From contig NZ_CANMAU010000001.1 of NCBI RefSeq assembly GCF_947495925.1, forward strand, positions 124,001 through 188,000: a stretch of 64,000 bases of DNA, read 5' to 3'. Source of the DNA: an uncultured Algibacter sp. GTDB lineage: Bacteria; Bacteroidota; Bacteroidia; Flavobacteriales; Flavobacteriaceae. The translations under genes and the position numbers were made by a program. Under the pieces are notes generated by a model. It was not told the DNA's origin, did no database searches, and saw nothing but the letters and a program-made list of their open reading frames with translations. Below, one piece after another: positions 8,731-17,311 of the stretch. Position 1 is the stretch's first letter. Each line of letters opens with the position of its first letter.

Positions 8731-9957
8731 CTAAATTAACTGTTTTAGCGCAATTTCAAATGCCGAAGCACTTATTTCTGTCTTTGATTGATCAATTTTA
8801 TATATTTTCTCAATTGCTTTCTGTATTGTTTTTGAAATATCATTAAAAATAGCTTCATCTGTCATTTGCACTTTGCGCTCCATAAAATACGCAAAAACTC
8901 GAGCCATTCCACAATTTGATATAAAATCGGGTATTAAGCTCACTTTATAATCTGTGTGCTCCATAATTGGCCCGAAGAAAATCTCTTTATCCGCAAAAGG
9001 CACATTAGCACCGCAGGATACAACTTCTAATCCGCTATCTATCATTTCATTAATTTGATGTATAGTTATTAACCTAGATGCCGCGCATGGAGCAAAAACC
9101 TCAGTTTTTAAAGCCCATATGGCTTTGTTTATTTCCTCAAACGGAATTAAATCCTGTGCCACTAAAGTATTACCTTTTTTGGCCAAAAACAACTGTTGGA
9201 TCTCTTCAAAAGAAAAACCCGATTCATTAATTAAACCACCAGCAATATCAATAATTCCAACAATTTTCGCTCCCATTTGAGCTAAATAGAATGCCGCAGC
9301 GGCGCCAACATTCCCAAAACCCTGAACAACGGTTCGCTTACCTTTTACAGATCCGCCATAAATATTATAATACTGTTTTACAGCTTCAGCGACTCCATAA
9401 CCGGTAATCATATCTGCAATGGTGTATTTTCTAGAAACATCGGGTGAATAACGCGGATTTTCAATAACCTTTATAACACCTTGACGCAGTTGACCAATCC
9501 TATTTATTTTATCGGCCTCAGTAGGTTTAAAATGACCGTTAAAAACACCTTCCTGAGGATGCCACACACCACTTTGCTCTGTAATAGGAATAACTTCGTG
9601 TGTTTCGTCAACATTCATATCGCCTCCCGTACCATAATAACTCTTTAAAAGCGGTGAAACAGCGGCATACCATCGTTGCAATACTCCCTTTTTTCTAGGA
9701 TCTTTAGGATCAAAATTAATTCCCGACTTGGCACCTCCGATAGCAGGACCTGAAACCGTAAATTTAATTTCCATGGTTTTAGCCAACGACAATACCTCGT
9801 TCATATCAAGCCCTTTCCGCATTCTTGTACCTCCACCAGATGCCCCTCCACGTAGGGAATTAATAACCACCCAACCTTCAGCCTCTGTTTCAGAGTCTTT
9901 CCAATTAAAAATAATTTCAGGTGCTTTATTTTCGTACTTTTTTAATAATTCTTTCAT
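8731..9957 (-). CDS. Glu/Leu/Phe/Val dehydrogenase family protein
   Basis: This 408-residue amino-acid dehydrogenase catalyses reversible NAD(P)-linked oxidative deamination. Visible are the substrate-site motif GPAIGGAKSGINFDP with the catalytic Lys, GGDMNVDETHEV, a Rossmann nucleotide site VVQGFGNVGAAAAFYLAQMGA around residues 210-235, and a C-terminal segment CGMARVFAYFME. The N-terminal INSLRGGASGGGTRMRKG is family-typical. The Gly-Gly-Ala-Lys-Ser variant leaves glutamate versus leucine preference unsettled, so no symbol is given. An exact -7 box lies at 10064-10071, giving a leader of about 100 bases. Confidence 0.88.
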   Translation of the reverse strand: MKELLKKYENKAPEIIFNWKDSETEAEGWVVINSLRGGASGGGTRMRKGLDMNEVLSLAKTMEIKFTVSGPAIGGAKSGINFDPKDPRKKGVLQRWYAAVSPLLKSYYGTGGDMNVDETHEVIPITEQSGVWHPQEGVFNGHFKPTEADKINRIGQLRQGVIKVIENPRYSPDVSRKYTIADMITGYGVAEAVKQYYNIYGGSVKGKRTVVQGFGNVGAAAAFYLAQMGAKIVGIIDIAGGLINESGFSFEEIQQLFLAKKGNTLVAQDLIPFEEINKAIWALKTEVFAPCAASRLITIHQINEMIDSGLEVVSCGANVPFADKEIFFGPIMEHTDYKVSLIPDFISNCGMARVFAYFMERKVQMTDEAIFNDISKTIQKAIEKIYKIDQSKTEISASAFEIALKQLI

Positions 9958-10063
9958 TTCTATATCTAAATTGATTCATAAAATAGCCTATCTGTGTTCT
10001 GTATATCTAAACCAAACGTAGCTAAAGCTGAGTCATAAGAAAAATGTTAAATTATTGTTGTAA

Positions 10064-10071
10064 CAAATATA
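10064..10071 (-). promoter_or_regulatory. Bacteroidota -7 promoter box (TATATTTG)
   Basis: The minus strand reads TATATTTG, an exact TAnnTTTG match, about 107 bases upstream of the dehydrogenase start. A TTGG lies upstream at shorter than ideal -33 spacing. Confidence 0.55.
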
Positions 10072-10106
10072 AAAAACTAAAAAACCAATGAGAATAAAAA
10101 ACTATT

Positions 10107-11171
10107 TTATGGTAAAAACACCCTTCCAGAGCTATGATTTTCAGTAGCTCCTGTCACACTTTTAAGACAATTCACCTCTTCTCGAAGTTTTAAAACTCCC
10201 AAAAAGCCAAAAATTAGAGCCTCTTTAAACTCAATAATATCTTTTGATGGAATTATTACCATACTATCGGTATACTCTCTTACCCGATCTATCAAAAAGG
10301 AATTGTAGGCACCACCTCCTGTAATCAAAATAGATGACGAGACATTCGAATTTATTTGATTAGCTAATTGCATAGCAACATGTTCTACAAAAGTCCGGAG
10401 TACATCTTTAACATCTAATTCGAATGACTCAATTAACGGAAACACATTAACATTTACCCATTCTAAACCTAATGATTTAGGATGAGGCTCTTTATAGAAT
10501 GAAAGCTTATTCAACGCCTCCAATAATTCATCATTTAAATGGCCCTTTGAAGCATTTACTCCTTCCGCATCATAGTCTAACCCAAGTTTTTTAGCATAAT
10601 AATTTAACACAATATTCATTGGGCAAATATCATAAGCAACCCGCACCCCATCAATGTCCATAGAGATATTAGCAAACCCACCCAGATTAATGCAATAGTC
10701 ATACTCCGAAAACAAAAGCTTATCCCCAATAGGCACTAACGGCGCACCTTGCCCATTAAATTCAACATCTTGAACTCTAAAATCGCACACCACCTTTTCA
10801 TCTAGAAAACTGGCTAACTCAGATCTATTACCTATTTGGTACGTCAATCTTCTTTCTGGTTGATGAAGTGCAGTGTGGCCATGAGAACAAACCGCATCAA
10901 TACCATCAATTTTATGCTTTTTTAAAAAGGTGTTTATAGCATCACCAAGATAAGCGGTGTAATCCATATCTATATTTCGTAACTCTTCCATGGAATCACT
11001 AACCAAACCTTCCAGTTTCAGCTTCCAAGAGTCAACATAATCCATCGTTTCAGCATTAAGTATTTCGAAACGCCAGTCTCCATTAAAATAAAACTTGGCC
11101 TGAACCAAATCTATTCCGTCTAGTGATGTACCTGACATCACTCCAACAACATGATATTCTTTTTTATCCAT
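10107..11171 (-). CDS. anmK: Anhydro-N-acetylmuramic acid kinase
   Basis: AnmK phosphorylates and opens 1,6-anhydro-MurNAc, recycling peptidoglycan in the cytoplasm. The 354-residue protein begins with the family signature GVMSGTSLDGIDL (residues about 10-22), followed by HGHTALHQPERRLTYQIG, NLGGFANIS, a Ser/Gly-rich nucleotide site SSSILITGGGAYN and SKDIIEFKEALIFGFLGVL. Length and motif order fit AnmK. It is divergent from the acyl-CoA dehydrogenase, with a 95-base promoter region between them, and precedes the amino-acid dehydrogenase in the same direction. Confidence 0.93.
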   Translation of the reverse strand: MDKKEYHVVGVMSGTSLDGIDLVQAKFYFNGDWRFEILNAETMDYVDSWKLKLEGLVSDSMEELRNIDMDYTAYLGDAINTFLKKHKIDGIDAVCSHGHTALHQPERRLTYQIGNRSELASFLDEKVVCDFRVQDVEFNGQGAPLVPIGDKLLFSEYDYCINLGGFANISMDIDGVRVAYDICPMNIVLNYYAKKLGLDYDAEGVNASKGHLNDELLEALNKLSFYKEPHPKSLGLEWVNVNVFPLIESFELDVKDVLRTFVEHVAMQLANQINSNVSSSILITGGGAYNSFLIDRVREYTDSMVIIPSKDIIEFKEALIFGFLGVLKLREEVNCLKSVTGATENHSSGRVFLP

Positions 11172-11219
11172 AGGGACGTAAAAATAATAATCTGAATTAA
11201 ATAATTCGCACTAAAATCT

Positions 11220-11227
11220 TATATTTG
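11220..11227 (+). promoter_or_regulatory. Bacteroidota -7 promoter box (TATATTTG)
   Basis: An exact TAnnTTTG match lies 40 bases upstream of the acyl-CoA dehydrogenase start in the divergent anmK/acyl-CoA dehydrogenase spacer. No good TTTG -33 element is apparent. Confidence 0.6.
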
Positions 11228-11266
11228 TAAATATTTTTTATCAAAACAATAAAATAATTACGAATT

Positions 11267-12409
11267 ATGAATTTTAGCCTCACTGAAGAACATATTATGA
11301 TTCGAGATGCCGCTCGTGATTTTGCGAAAACAGAATTATTGCCGGGAGTTATAGAGCGAGACGATAAACAAGAATTTCCCAACGAACTTGTAAAAAAAAT
11401 GGGCGATTTAGGTTTTTTAGGTATCATGGTAGACCCTAAATACGGTGGAAGTGGTATGGACGCTATTTCATATGTTCTTATAATGGAAGAGCTTTCAAAA
11501 ATTGACGCTTCTGCATCAGTCATTGTTTCGGTAAATAACTCATTAGTTTGCTATGGTTTGGAAACTTATGGCACTGAAGAACAAAAGGAAAAATACCTGA
11601 CCAAATTAGCAACAGGAGAGTTTGTTGGTGCTTTTTGTTTGAGCGAACCCGAAGCAGGCAGCGATGCTACCTCCCAGAAAACAACAGCAATAGACAAAGG
11701 AAGCCACTATATCCTAAATGGCACTAAAAATTGGATTACAAATGGAGGAAGAGCTGATGTATATATTGTAATTGCACAAACTGATAGAGATAAAGGATCG
11801 CATGGAATTAATGCGTTTATAGTTGAAAAAGACACTAAAGGTTTTCATATTGGCCCTAAAGAAGACAAACTTGGTATTAGAGGAAGTGACACACACACTT
11901 TACAATTTAATGACGTAAAAGTTCCTAAAAAAAATAGAATTGGGGTTAACGGATCTGGATTTCGATTTGCCATGAAAACCCTTTCGGGTGGACGTATTGG
12001 TATTGCCGCTCAGGCCTTAGGCATTGCATCTGGTGCTTATGAGTTAGCGCGTAAATACTCGAAAGAACGTAAAGCTTTTGGTACTGAGATTTGCAATCAT
12101 CAAGCTATTGCTTTTAAACTTGCAGATATGGCTACTGATATTGAGGCCGCCAGACATTTGGTTATGAAAGCAGCCTGGGAAAAAGACCAAGGAAAAAATT
12201 ATGATTATTCTAGCGCTATGGCAAAACTGTATGCTTCAAAAGTGGCCATGGAACACACCGTAGAGGCTGTTCAAATTCACGGTGGCAATGGTTTTGTAAA
12301 AGAATACCATGTAGAACGCTTAATGCGAGATGCTAAAATCACACAGATTTACGAAGGCACCTCAGAAATTCAAAAGATAGTTATCTCAAGAAGCTTACTA
12401 AGAGATTAG
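11267..12409 (+). CDS. Acyl-CoA dehydrogenase
   Basis: This 380-residue flavoenzyme oxidises acyl-CoA to enoyl-CoA and passes electrons to ETF. The N-terminal helical domain begins MNFSLTEEH. The FAD/substrate motif GAFCLSEPEAGSDA and NGTKNWITNGG are followed by RIGIAAQALGIASGAYELA, KLADMATDIEAARHL and the catalytic Glu in ITQIYEGTSEIQ. All features fit a short/medium-chain or butyryl-CoA type; chain length cannot be read from sequence. The stop codon overlaps the stop of the convergent nhaP-like gene by 4 bases. Confidence 0.93.
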   Translation: MNFSLTEEHIMIRDAARDFAKTELLPGVIERDDKQEFPNELVKKMGDLGFLGIMVDPKYGGSGMDAISYVLIMEELSKIDASASVIVSVNNSLVCYGLETYGTEEQKEKYLTKLATGEFVGAFCLSEPEAGSDATSQKTTAIDKGSHYILNGTKNWITNGGRADVYIVIAQTDRDKGSHGINAFIVEKDTKGFHIGPKEDKLGIRGSDTHTLQFNDVKVPKKNRIGVNGSGFRFAMKTLSGGRIGIAAQALGIASGAYELARKYSKERKAFGTEICNHQAIAFKLADMATDIEAARHLVMKAAWEKDQGKNYDYSSAMAKLYASKVAMEHTVEAVQIHGGNGFVKEYHVERLMRDAKITQIYEGTSEIQKIVISRSLLRD

Positions 12410-13647
12410 ATTTTAACCCTTTGAACTAATTTACCAACAGTTAAGCCTTGTACTAAAATAGAGAATACAACAACTACATAAGTAATCACTAAAAATAAAT
12501 CGCGATGCATAGCTTCGGTTAAACCGAGCGCCAGTGCTATAGATATACCACCACGCAATCCACCCCATGTCATGATCAAATTGGTTCTTGGCACGAAATC
12601 TAATTTTTTCTTAAAAAAGTTAATAGGTAGCAGCAACGAGGCATATCTGCAAATAAGCACTGCTGGTATTGCTAATAACCCAGCTAATAGATATTTACCC
12701 TCAAAGGATAATACTAGAATTTCCATTCCTATCAAAACAAAAAGAATATTGTTCAGTAAAATATCTATCAACTCCCAAAATTTATCCACATAACTCTCTG
12801 TTATTTTTGACATAGCACTACCTCTAATCGTATCATTACCAATTATTAAACCAGCAGTAACCATAGCCAACGGTGCCGATAAATGATAATGGTGTGCAAT
12901 TACAGTCCCTCCCATTACAGCTGCTAAAGTAATTATCACCTCGATATCATAATCATCTATTGAGCGCATGAGTCTATAAGTTATCCAACCTAAAACTCCA
13001 CCTAAAATAATACCTCCTAAAACTTCTTGACCAAATAATTTAACAACATCAAAAGCTTCAATATCACCATTACCTAAGGAGGCTATCTGAAAAATAGTTA
13101 AAAACACAACTACTCCTACACCATCATTAAATAGTGACTCTCCAACAATTTTTGCCTCTAAATTTTTAGGCACACCAGCCTTTTTCAAAATTCCTAAAAC
13201 CGCAATAGGATCGGTAGGCGAAATTAACGCTCCAAACAACAAGCAATGCACAAAACTTACATCTAAACCAACAAACTTTAGCACATAAAACATTAATATT
13301 CCCACAAGAAAAGTAGATACCAATACCCCAAAAGTAGAGAACACTAAAACTGGCCAACGTTGTACTTTTAATTGCTGAAAATTAGTATGCAATGCCCCCG
13401 CAAAAAGCAAAAAGCTCAACATAACATCCAACAGAACTTCTTTAAAATCAATATGTCTGATAATATAACGCTCAGCATCTAAAAGTGTAGAATCCACAAA
13501 ACTAAGTGCGAAAACACCAAAGGTGAAAACAATAGTAATTAGCATTAATCCAATACTATTTGGCAATTTCAAAAAGCGTACATTCAGGTATCCAAAACAA
13601 GCCGAAAGAAATATTATCACTGTAATTATCACAAAATAGTCATCCAT
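12406..13647 (-). CDS. NhaP/CPA1-type Na+(K+)/H+ antiporter
   Basis: This 413-residue membrane protein of the CPA1 family has about 12 hydrophobic segments and the family motifs FGALISPTDPIAVLGILKKAG and VGESLFNDGVGVVVFLT (the ND ion-binding pair), plus TWGGLRGGISIALALGL. The cytoplasmic C-terminal tail is very short. It exchanges Na+ or K+ for protons at the inner membrane. It is convergent with the acyl-CoA dehydrogenase, sharing 4 bases at the stops, and divergent from the arsenosugar locus. Confidence 0.9.
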   Translation of the reverse strand: MDDYFVIITVIIFLSACFGYLNVRFLKLPNSIGLMLITIVFTFGVFALSFVDSTLLDAERYIIRHIDFKEVLLDVMLSFLLFAGALHTNFQQLKVQRWPVLVFSTFGVLVSTFLVGILMFYVLKFVGLDVSFVHCLLFGALISPTDPIAVLGILKKAGVPKNLEAKIVGESLFNDGVGVVVFLTIFQIASLGNGDIEAFDVVKLFGQEVLGGIILGGVLGWITYRLMRSIDDYDIEVIITLAAVMGGTVIAHHYHLSAPLAMVTAGLIIGNDTIRGSAMSKITESYVDKFWELIDILLNNILFVLIGMEILVLSFEGKYLLAGLLAIPAVLICRYASLLLPINFFKKKLDFVPRTNLIMTWGGLRGGISIALALGLTEAMHRDLFLVITYVVVVFSILVQGLTVGKLVQRVKI

Positions 13648-13766
13648 AGCGTTTTCTTTTTACAAAAAAATAAAACTATAAAATCTTTATGAATAAATTG
13701 TGTTAAGTCTCAGGATTTATATCGACTTAAGTTTTTACATTTATATCTTTAGACAAAATTAATTTT

Positions 13767-14102
13767 ATGCAAAAGACATATTACGACCCTGCCGACTTAA
13801 AGAAGTTTGGAAAAATAAGTGAATGGAATCAAGAATTAGGAGATAAATTCTTCGAATACTACGGAAAAGTTTTTGAAGATGGTGCTCTAACAGCAAGAGA
13901 AAAAGCACTTATAGCTTTAGCGGTATCACACACAGAACAATGCCCGTATTGCATTGATGCCTACACCAAAGACACCCTACAACGGGGTGTTACTAAAGAA
14001 GAAATGATGGAAGCCATACATGTAGGTGCAGCCATAAAAAGTGGCGCAACCTTGGTCCATGGTGTTCAAATGATGAACAAAGTCAATAAATTAGATGGTT
14101 AA
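13767..14102 (+). CDS. Arsenosugar biosynthesis-associated peroxidase-like protein (AhpD/CMD fold)
   Basis: This 111-residue carboxymuconolactone-decarboxylase/AhpD-fold protein has the redox motif HTEQCPYCIDAYTK (CxxC about residue 60) and the downstream conserved AIHVGAAIKSGATLVHG. Proteins of this exact type accompany arsS and arsM in bacterial arsenosugar clusters, where a thiol peroxidase or disulfide reductase role is assumed but not proved. It is the first gene of the cluster; TATCTTTA at 13744-13751 is a 7/8 match to the -7 box, 16 bases from the ATG. Start and length fit the family. Confidence 0.88.
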   Translation: MQKTYYDPADLKKFGKISEWNQELGDKFFEYYGKVFEDGALTAREKALIALAVSHTEQCPYCIDAYTKDTLQRGVTKEEMMEAIHVGAAIKSGATLVHGVQMMNKVNKLDG

Positions 14103-14109
14103 TATTTAA

Positions 14110-14190
14110 GCGTTACCGCAAGGCTTGTACCCTATATTACGCGTCCAGACTCGTACTTCGCCATGGGCTTTTTATTGCAATCCCTAACGC
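14110..14190. repeat. Candidate 81-base intergenic repeat element with inverted ends
   Basis: The spacer between the peroxidase gene and arsS holds a GC-richer block bounded by GCGTTACCGCAA on the left and the complement of GCGTTAGGGATTGCAA on the right, giving imperfect inverted ends that begin GCGTTA. Composition differs from the AT-rich spacers around it and no ORF is present. It resembles the small dispersed GCGTTAGGGAT-type elements I recall from flavobacterial spacers; no second copy is in this window, so repeat status is inferred. Confidence 0.5.
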
Positions 14191-14243
14191 ACATAACGAA
14201 ACTATTTTAACCAAATTGACTGATAACGAACAACACATAATTA

Positions 14244-15299
14244 ATGGCAACAAAGTCACTACATAAACGCGAAAGCGACTTAGCTAATAGTAATAGACAA
14301 TTAGAAATTCTATCTAATGGTATTTTTCAGAATGGCGAATTGCCAACCTTTAAAAACAAAATTGCCGAGACCAATCAGTTTCCTTTAAAAGCTAAAAAAT
14401 TAGAAATCCTTCAAATTAATGTAGGATACATGTGTAATCAAGTTTGCGAACATTGCCACGTTGATGCAGGGCCTGATCGAAAAGAAATCATGACCAGAGA
14501 CACCATGCAACAATGCTTGGAAGTTATTAAAAATACAGGTGCAAATACTTTAGACTTAACAGGAGGCGCTCCTGAAATGAATCCAAATTTCAGATGGTTT
14601 GTTGAAGAAGCTGCTAAAGCAGGTATTAAAGATTTTATAGTTCGTTCTAACTTAACCATAATAAGAGCTAACAAAAATTATTATGATTTACCTGAGTTTT
14701 TCAAAAAACACAATGTTCATGTTGTAAGTTCTATGCCTCATTGGACTCGCGGGAAAACGGACAAACAAAGAGGCGACGGTGTTTTCGATAAATCCATAAG
14801 AGCATTACAAGATTTGAATGCTATTGGCTATGGCATGCCCGAAAGTGGCTTAAAGTTAGACCTAGTATATAACCCCTCGGGGGCCTTTTTACCAGGAGAC
14901 CAAATGGCTATGGAGAAAGATTTTAAAAAGGCTTTAAAAGAAGATTTTGACATTCAGTTTCATAATTTATTTGCTATTACTAATCTACCCATTTCAAGGT
15001 TTCTAGATTATTTAATAGCCTCTGAAAATTATGAAGATTATATGTACAGCCTCGTTGAGGCTTATAATCCTGCAGCGGTTGAAAACGTCATGTGTACCAA
15101 TACATTATCTGTAAGTTGGGATGGCTACCTATACGATTGTGATTTCAATCAAATGCTTGGATTACCGGTAAACAGTAAGGATAAACACATTTCAACATTT
15201 AACGAAGAGTTACTTGAAGGACGGGATATTGTTATTTCTCAACATTGTTATGGTTGCACTGCTGGTGCTGGAAGTAGTTGTCAAGGTAGCGTTGCATAA
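14244..15299 (+). CDS. arsS: Arsenosugar biosynthesis radical SAM protein ArsS
   Basis: ArsS is the radical-SAM enzyme proposed to transfer the 5'-deoxyadenosyl group to dimethylarsenite, making the arsenosugar precursor. The 351-residue protein carries the Fe4S4 motif YMCNQVCEHCHVDAGPDR (CxxxCxxC, about residues 58-70), LDLTGGAPEMNP as the SAM GGE-like strand, VRSNLTI, and a C-terminal Cys-rich segment CYGCTAGAGSSCQG that is diagnostic of the family (some relatives place selenocysteine here; this one has only Cys). It lies in the middle of arsM- and glycosyltransferase-type neighbours, which makes the call secure. Confidence 0.93.
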   Translation: MATKSLHKRESDLANSNRQLEILSNGIFQNGELPTFKNKIAETNQFPLKAKKLEILQINVGYMCNQVCEHCHVDAGPDRKEIMTRDTMQQCLEVIKNTGANTLDLTGGAPEMNPNFRWFVEEAAKAGIKDFIVRSNLTIIRANKNYYDLPEFFKKHNVHVVSSMPHWTRGKTDKQRGDGVFDKSIRALQDLNAIGYGMPESGLKLDLVYNPSGAFLPGDQMAMEKDFKKALKEDFDIQFHNLFAITNLPISRFLDYLIASENYEDYMYSLVEAYNPAAVENVMCTNTLSVSWDGYLYDCDFNQMLGLPVNSKDKHISTFNEELLEGRDIVISQHCYGCTAGAGSSCQGSVA

Positions 15300-15308
15300 A
15301 AATCTATT

Positions 15309-15803
15309 ATGAAAAATATTGTTGCTTCCACTTTTTTCATGTTTTCAACATTTGGATATGCTCAAAAAAAACTATCCAAATTACTCAAGCAAGAAAATAC
15401 TGAAAGTATACCCTATATAATTGTTGATTCTTTAGCAAACAAGGAATCAACATACGTTTTATTAGACTCTAGAGAAAAACAAGAATATGAAACCAGTCAT
15501 ATCAAAGATGCTATATTCGTAGGGTATGATTTCTTTAATTTAGATAGTATCACAAAACAATTACCAGACAGAAATACCGATATTATAGTTTACTGCTCAT
15601 TAGGTATTCGATCTGAGGATATTGCTGAACAATTAAAAAAAGTAGGATATGTAAATGTTATGAATTTATACGGTGGTATTTTTGAATGGAAAAACAACGA
15701 TTTACCAGTTTACAATATGTCTGAAAAAGAAACAGATAGCATCCATACTTTTTCAAAAGCATGGAGTAAGTGGTTAAAAAAAGGCGTAAAAGTATATGAA
15801 TAA
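15309..15803 (+). CDS. Exported rhodanese-like protein of the arsenosugar cluster
   Basis: This 164-residue protein has an N-terminal signal peptide (MKNIVASTFFMFSTFGYAQ) and one rhodanese domain (about residues 40-140): LDSREKQEYETSHIKDAIFVGYDF and the active-site loop VYCSLGIRSED, with the catalytic Cys, then LYGGIFEWKNNDLPVYN. It would handle sulfur or thiol-bound arsenic outside the cytoplasm; that role is inferred. It starts 9 bases after arsS and overlaps the next glycosyltransferase by 8 bases, so these genes are one transcription unit. Confidence 0.88.
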   Translation: MKNIVASTFFMFSTFGYAQKKLSKLLKQENTESIPYIIVDSLANKESTYVLLDSREKQEYETSHIKDAIFVGYDFFNLDSITKQLPDRNTDIIVYCSLGIRSEDIAEQLKKVGYVNVMNLYGGIFEWKNNDLPVYNMSEKETDSIHTFSKAWSKWLKKGVKVYE

Positions 15804-16425
15804 AGAATTAGTTATTGTTTTTGTAAAAAACATAAAACTAGGTAAGGTTAAAACCAGACTTGCCAAAACCATAGGTAACCAAGGTGCTTTTGAGGTGTAC
15901 AGCGAATTGGTTAAAGTTACCGAAAATGCCACTAAAAATCTCACAGCAGACTTGCGTATTTATTTTTCTGATGCGGTTGTAGAGACCAAATGGCAAAACA
16001 CACTTAAAACAGTTCAACAGGGTGCTAATTTAGGAGAACGTATGCTTAATGCTTTTAAAAGTGGATTTAATGATGGTTATGAACGTATCGTTTTAATTGG
16101 TTCTGATTTACCCGATATTACAGAAAAACACATTAATGAAGGCTTAGAAAAGCTTAAGAAAACTAGTATAGTTTTTGGACCTGCTGAAGATGGCGGCTAT
16201 TACTTAGTTGGATTGAGCAAGTCACAGTTTTTTATTTTTGAGAACAAGCCTTGGAGTCAACCTCATTTGCTACAAGAAACAATTACCGAATTAGATAACA
16301 AGAATATAAAATTTGATACTCTTACTACTTTAAATGATATCGATACTTGGAAAGATTTAGTTACTTCTACTTTTTACAAACAGAATACAATACTACAAGA
16401 AAAGATTAACTCGCTTAGCAATTAA
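15796..16425 (+). CDS. TIGR04282-family arsenosugar biosynthesis glycosyltransferase
   Basis: This 209-residue GT-A-fold protein (DUF2064/TIGR04282 type) has the N-terminal VFVKNIKLGKVKTRLAKTIG nucleotide-sugar motif, IGSDLPDI and GPAEDGGYYLVGLS. This family occurs with ArsS and TIGR04283 glycosyltransferases and is thought to modify the arsenoribose; donor and acceptor are not known from sequence. It overlaps the rhodanese gene by 8 bases, implying translational coupling. About 90 bases separate it from the next gene. Confidence 0.88.
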   Translation: MNKELVIVFVKNIKLGKVKTRLAKTIGNQGAFEVYSELVKVTENATKNLTADLRIYFSDAVVETKWQNTLKTVQQGANLGERMLNAFKSGFNDGYERIVLIGSDLPDITEKHINEGLEKLKKTSIVFGPAEDGGYYLVGLSKSQFFIFENKPWSQPHLLQETITELDNKNIKFDTLTTLNDIDTWKDLVTSTFYKQNTILQEKINSLSN

Positions 16426-16515
16426 TTGAGACCTCTTGAAATTAATTTAAAAATTGTACGACAAAGCTAACATATAAGTTTATTTCTCTATTTATTATAC
16501 TTTAAACATAAAACA

Positions 16516-17241
16516 ATGAAAAAAACAATACTTTCCTTATTACTTTTTACTATTTACAATTTTGGCGCAGCACAATGTACAACGAACGCCTCAAATTTTG
16601 GAAATAATACGGTAGAGGCTTACGAAATATCAGGTGATGTCTCTGTAACATTAAACTCAAATAATACGATTACACTCGACTTAGGCTCTAATTTTGAAAC
16701 AGGAGGTGGACCAGATATTAGAGCTTATTTAGTAAACTCCGACGGCTTATCGGATAATGATCTAAAAAGCACCAAAATAGCGGATTTAGAGCATATAGAA
16801 TTTGGGCTAGTAGGTTGTTCGGGATGCAACCCCGTTATTCCTGAGGATGGTGCTAAATCATTTACAGTACCTATTCCAAATGGCGCTAACATTGAGAACT
16901 ATAACAGAGTATTCTTTTATTGTTTACAATTTGATGCTTTCTGGGATTTTGGAAATTTCACTCCCTACTCTTCTTCAAATTGTAATATCTTAAGTGTTGA
17001 AGACTTAAAACTAAGTGCGATTACAATATATCCTAATCCCGCGAAAAACTTTATTAATCTTAAAGGTTTCCCTAACAATGAGGTTAAAATAGAGATAGCG
17101 GATATTCTCGGGAAAATAGCATTTTCATATACGGGTTTATCAAATCAAGAAATAAATATATCTCATCTTAAATCTGGTATTTATATTCTATCTGTGTTTA
17201 CTGAAACAGGAAGAACTTCTAAAAAGCTTGTGATTGAATAG
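16516..17241 (+). CDS. Secreted DM13-domain protein with T9SS type A sorting signal
   Basis: This 241-residue protein has a signal peptide (MKKTILSLLLFTIYNFGAAQ) and a DM13-like domain (about 25-155) with LDLGSNFETGGGPDIRAYLV, and FYCLQFDAFWDFG holding the conserved Cys. A C-terminal T9SS type A sorting domain (about 170-241) has ITIYPNPAKNFINL, LGKIAF and SGIYILSVFTETGRTSKKLVIE. DM13 domains are proposed to bind redox cofactors. T9SS would carry the protein to the cell surface or outside. Its position inside the arsenosugar locus suggests extracytoplasmic redox chemistry, which is inference. Confidence 0.85.
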   Translation: MKKTILSLLLFTIYNFGAAQCTTNASNFGNNTVEAYEISGDVSVTLNSNNTITLDLGSNFETGGGPDIRAYLVNSDGLSDNDLKSTKIADLEHIEFGLVGCSGCNPVIPEDGAKSFTVPIPNGANIENYNRVFFYCLQFDAFWDFGNFTPYSSSNCNILSVEDLKLSAITIYPNPAKNFINLKGFPNNEVKIEIADILGKIAFSYTGLSNQEINISHLKSGIYILSVFTETGRTSKKLVIE

Positions 17242-17262
17242 ATATAATTAATTTCAAACGTA

Positions 17263-17270
17263 TATTTTTG
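17263..17270 (+). promoter_or_regulatory. Bacteroidota -7 promoter box (TATTTTTG)
   Basis: An exact TAnnTTTG match lies 42 bases upstream of the nucleoside phosphorylase start, in the 70-base spacer after the DM13 gene. It suggests a second promoter within the arsenosugar locus; no clear -33 element is seen. Confidence 0.5.
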
Positions 17271-17311
17271 ATTGAATTAACACTTTCAAAAAACACAGAA
17301 TTAAATATTAC

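Noticed and set aside
9728-10021. Open frame on the plus strand opposite the start of the Glu/Leu-type dehydrogenase gene
   Set aside because: It lies antisense to a well-supported gene with intact motifs, has no family resemblance and no promoter, so it is a shadow frame.
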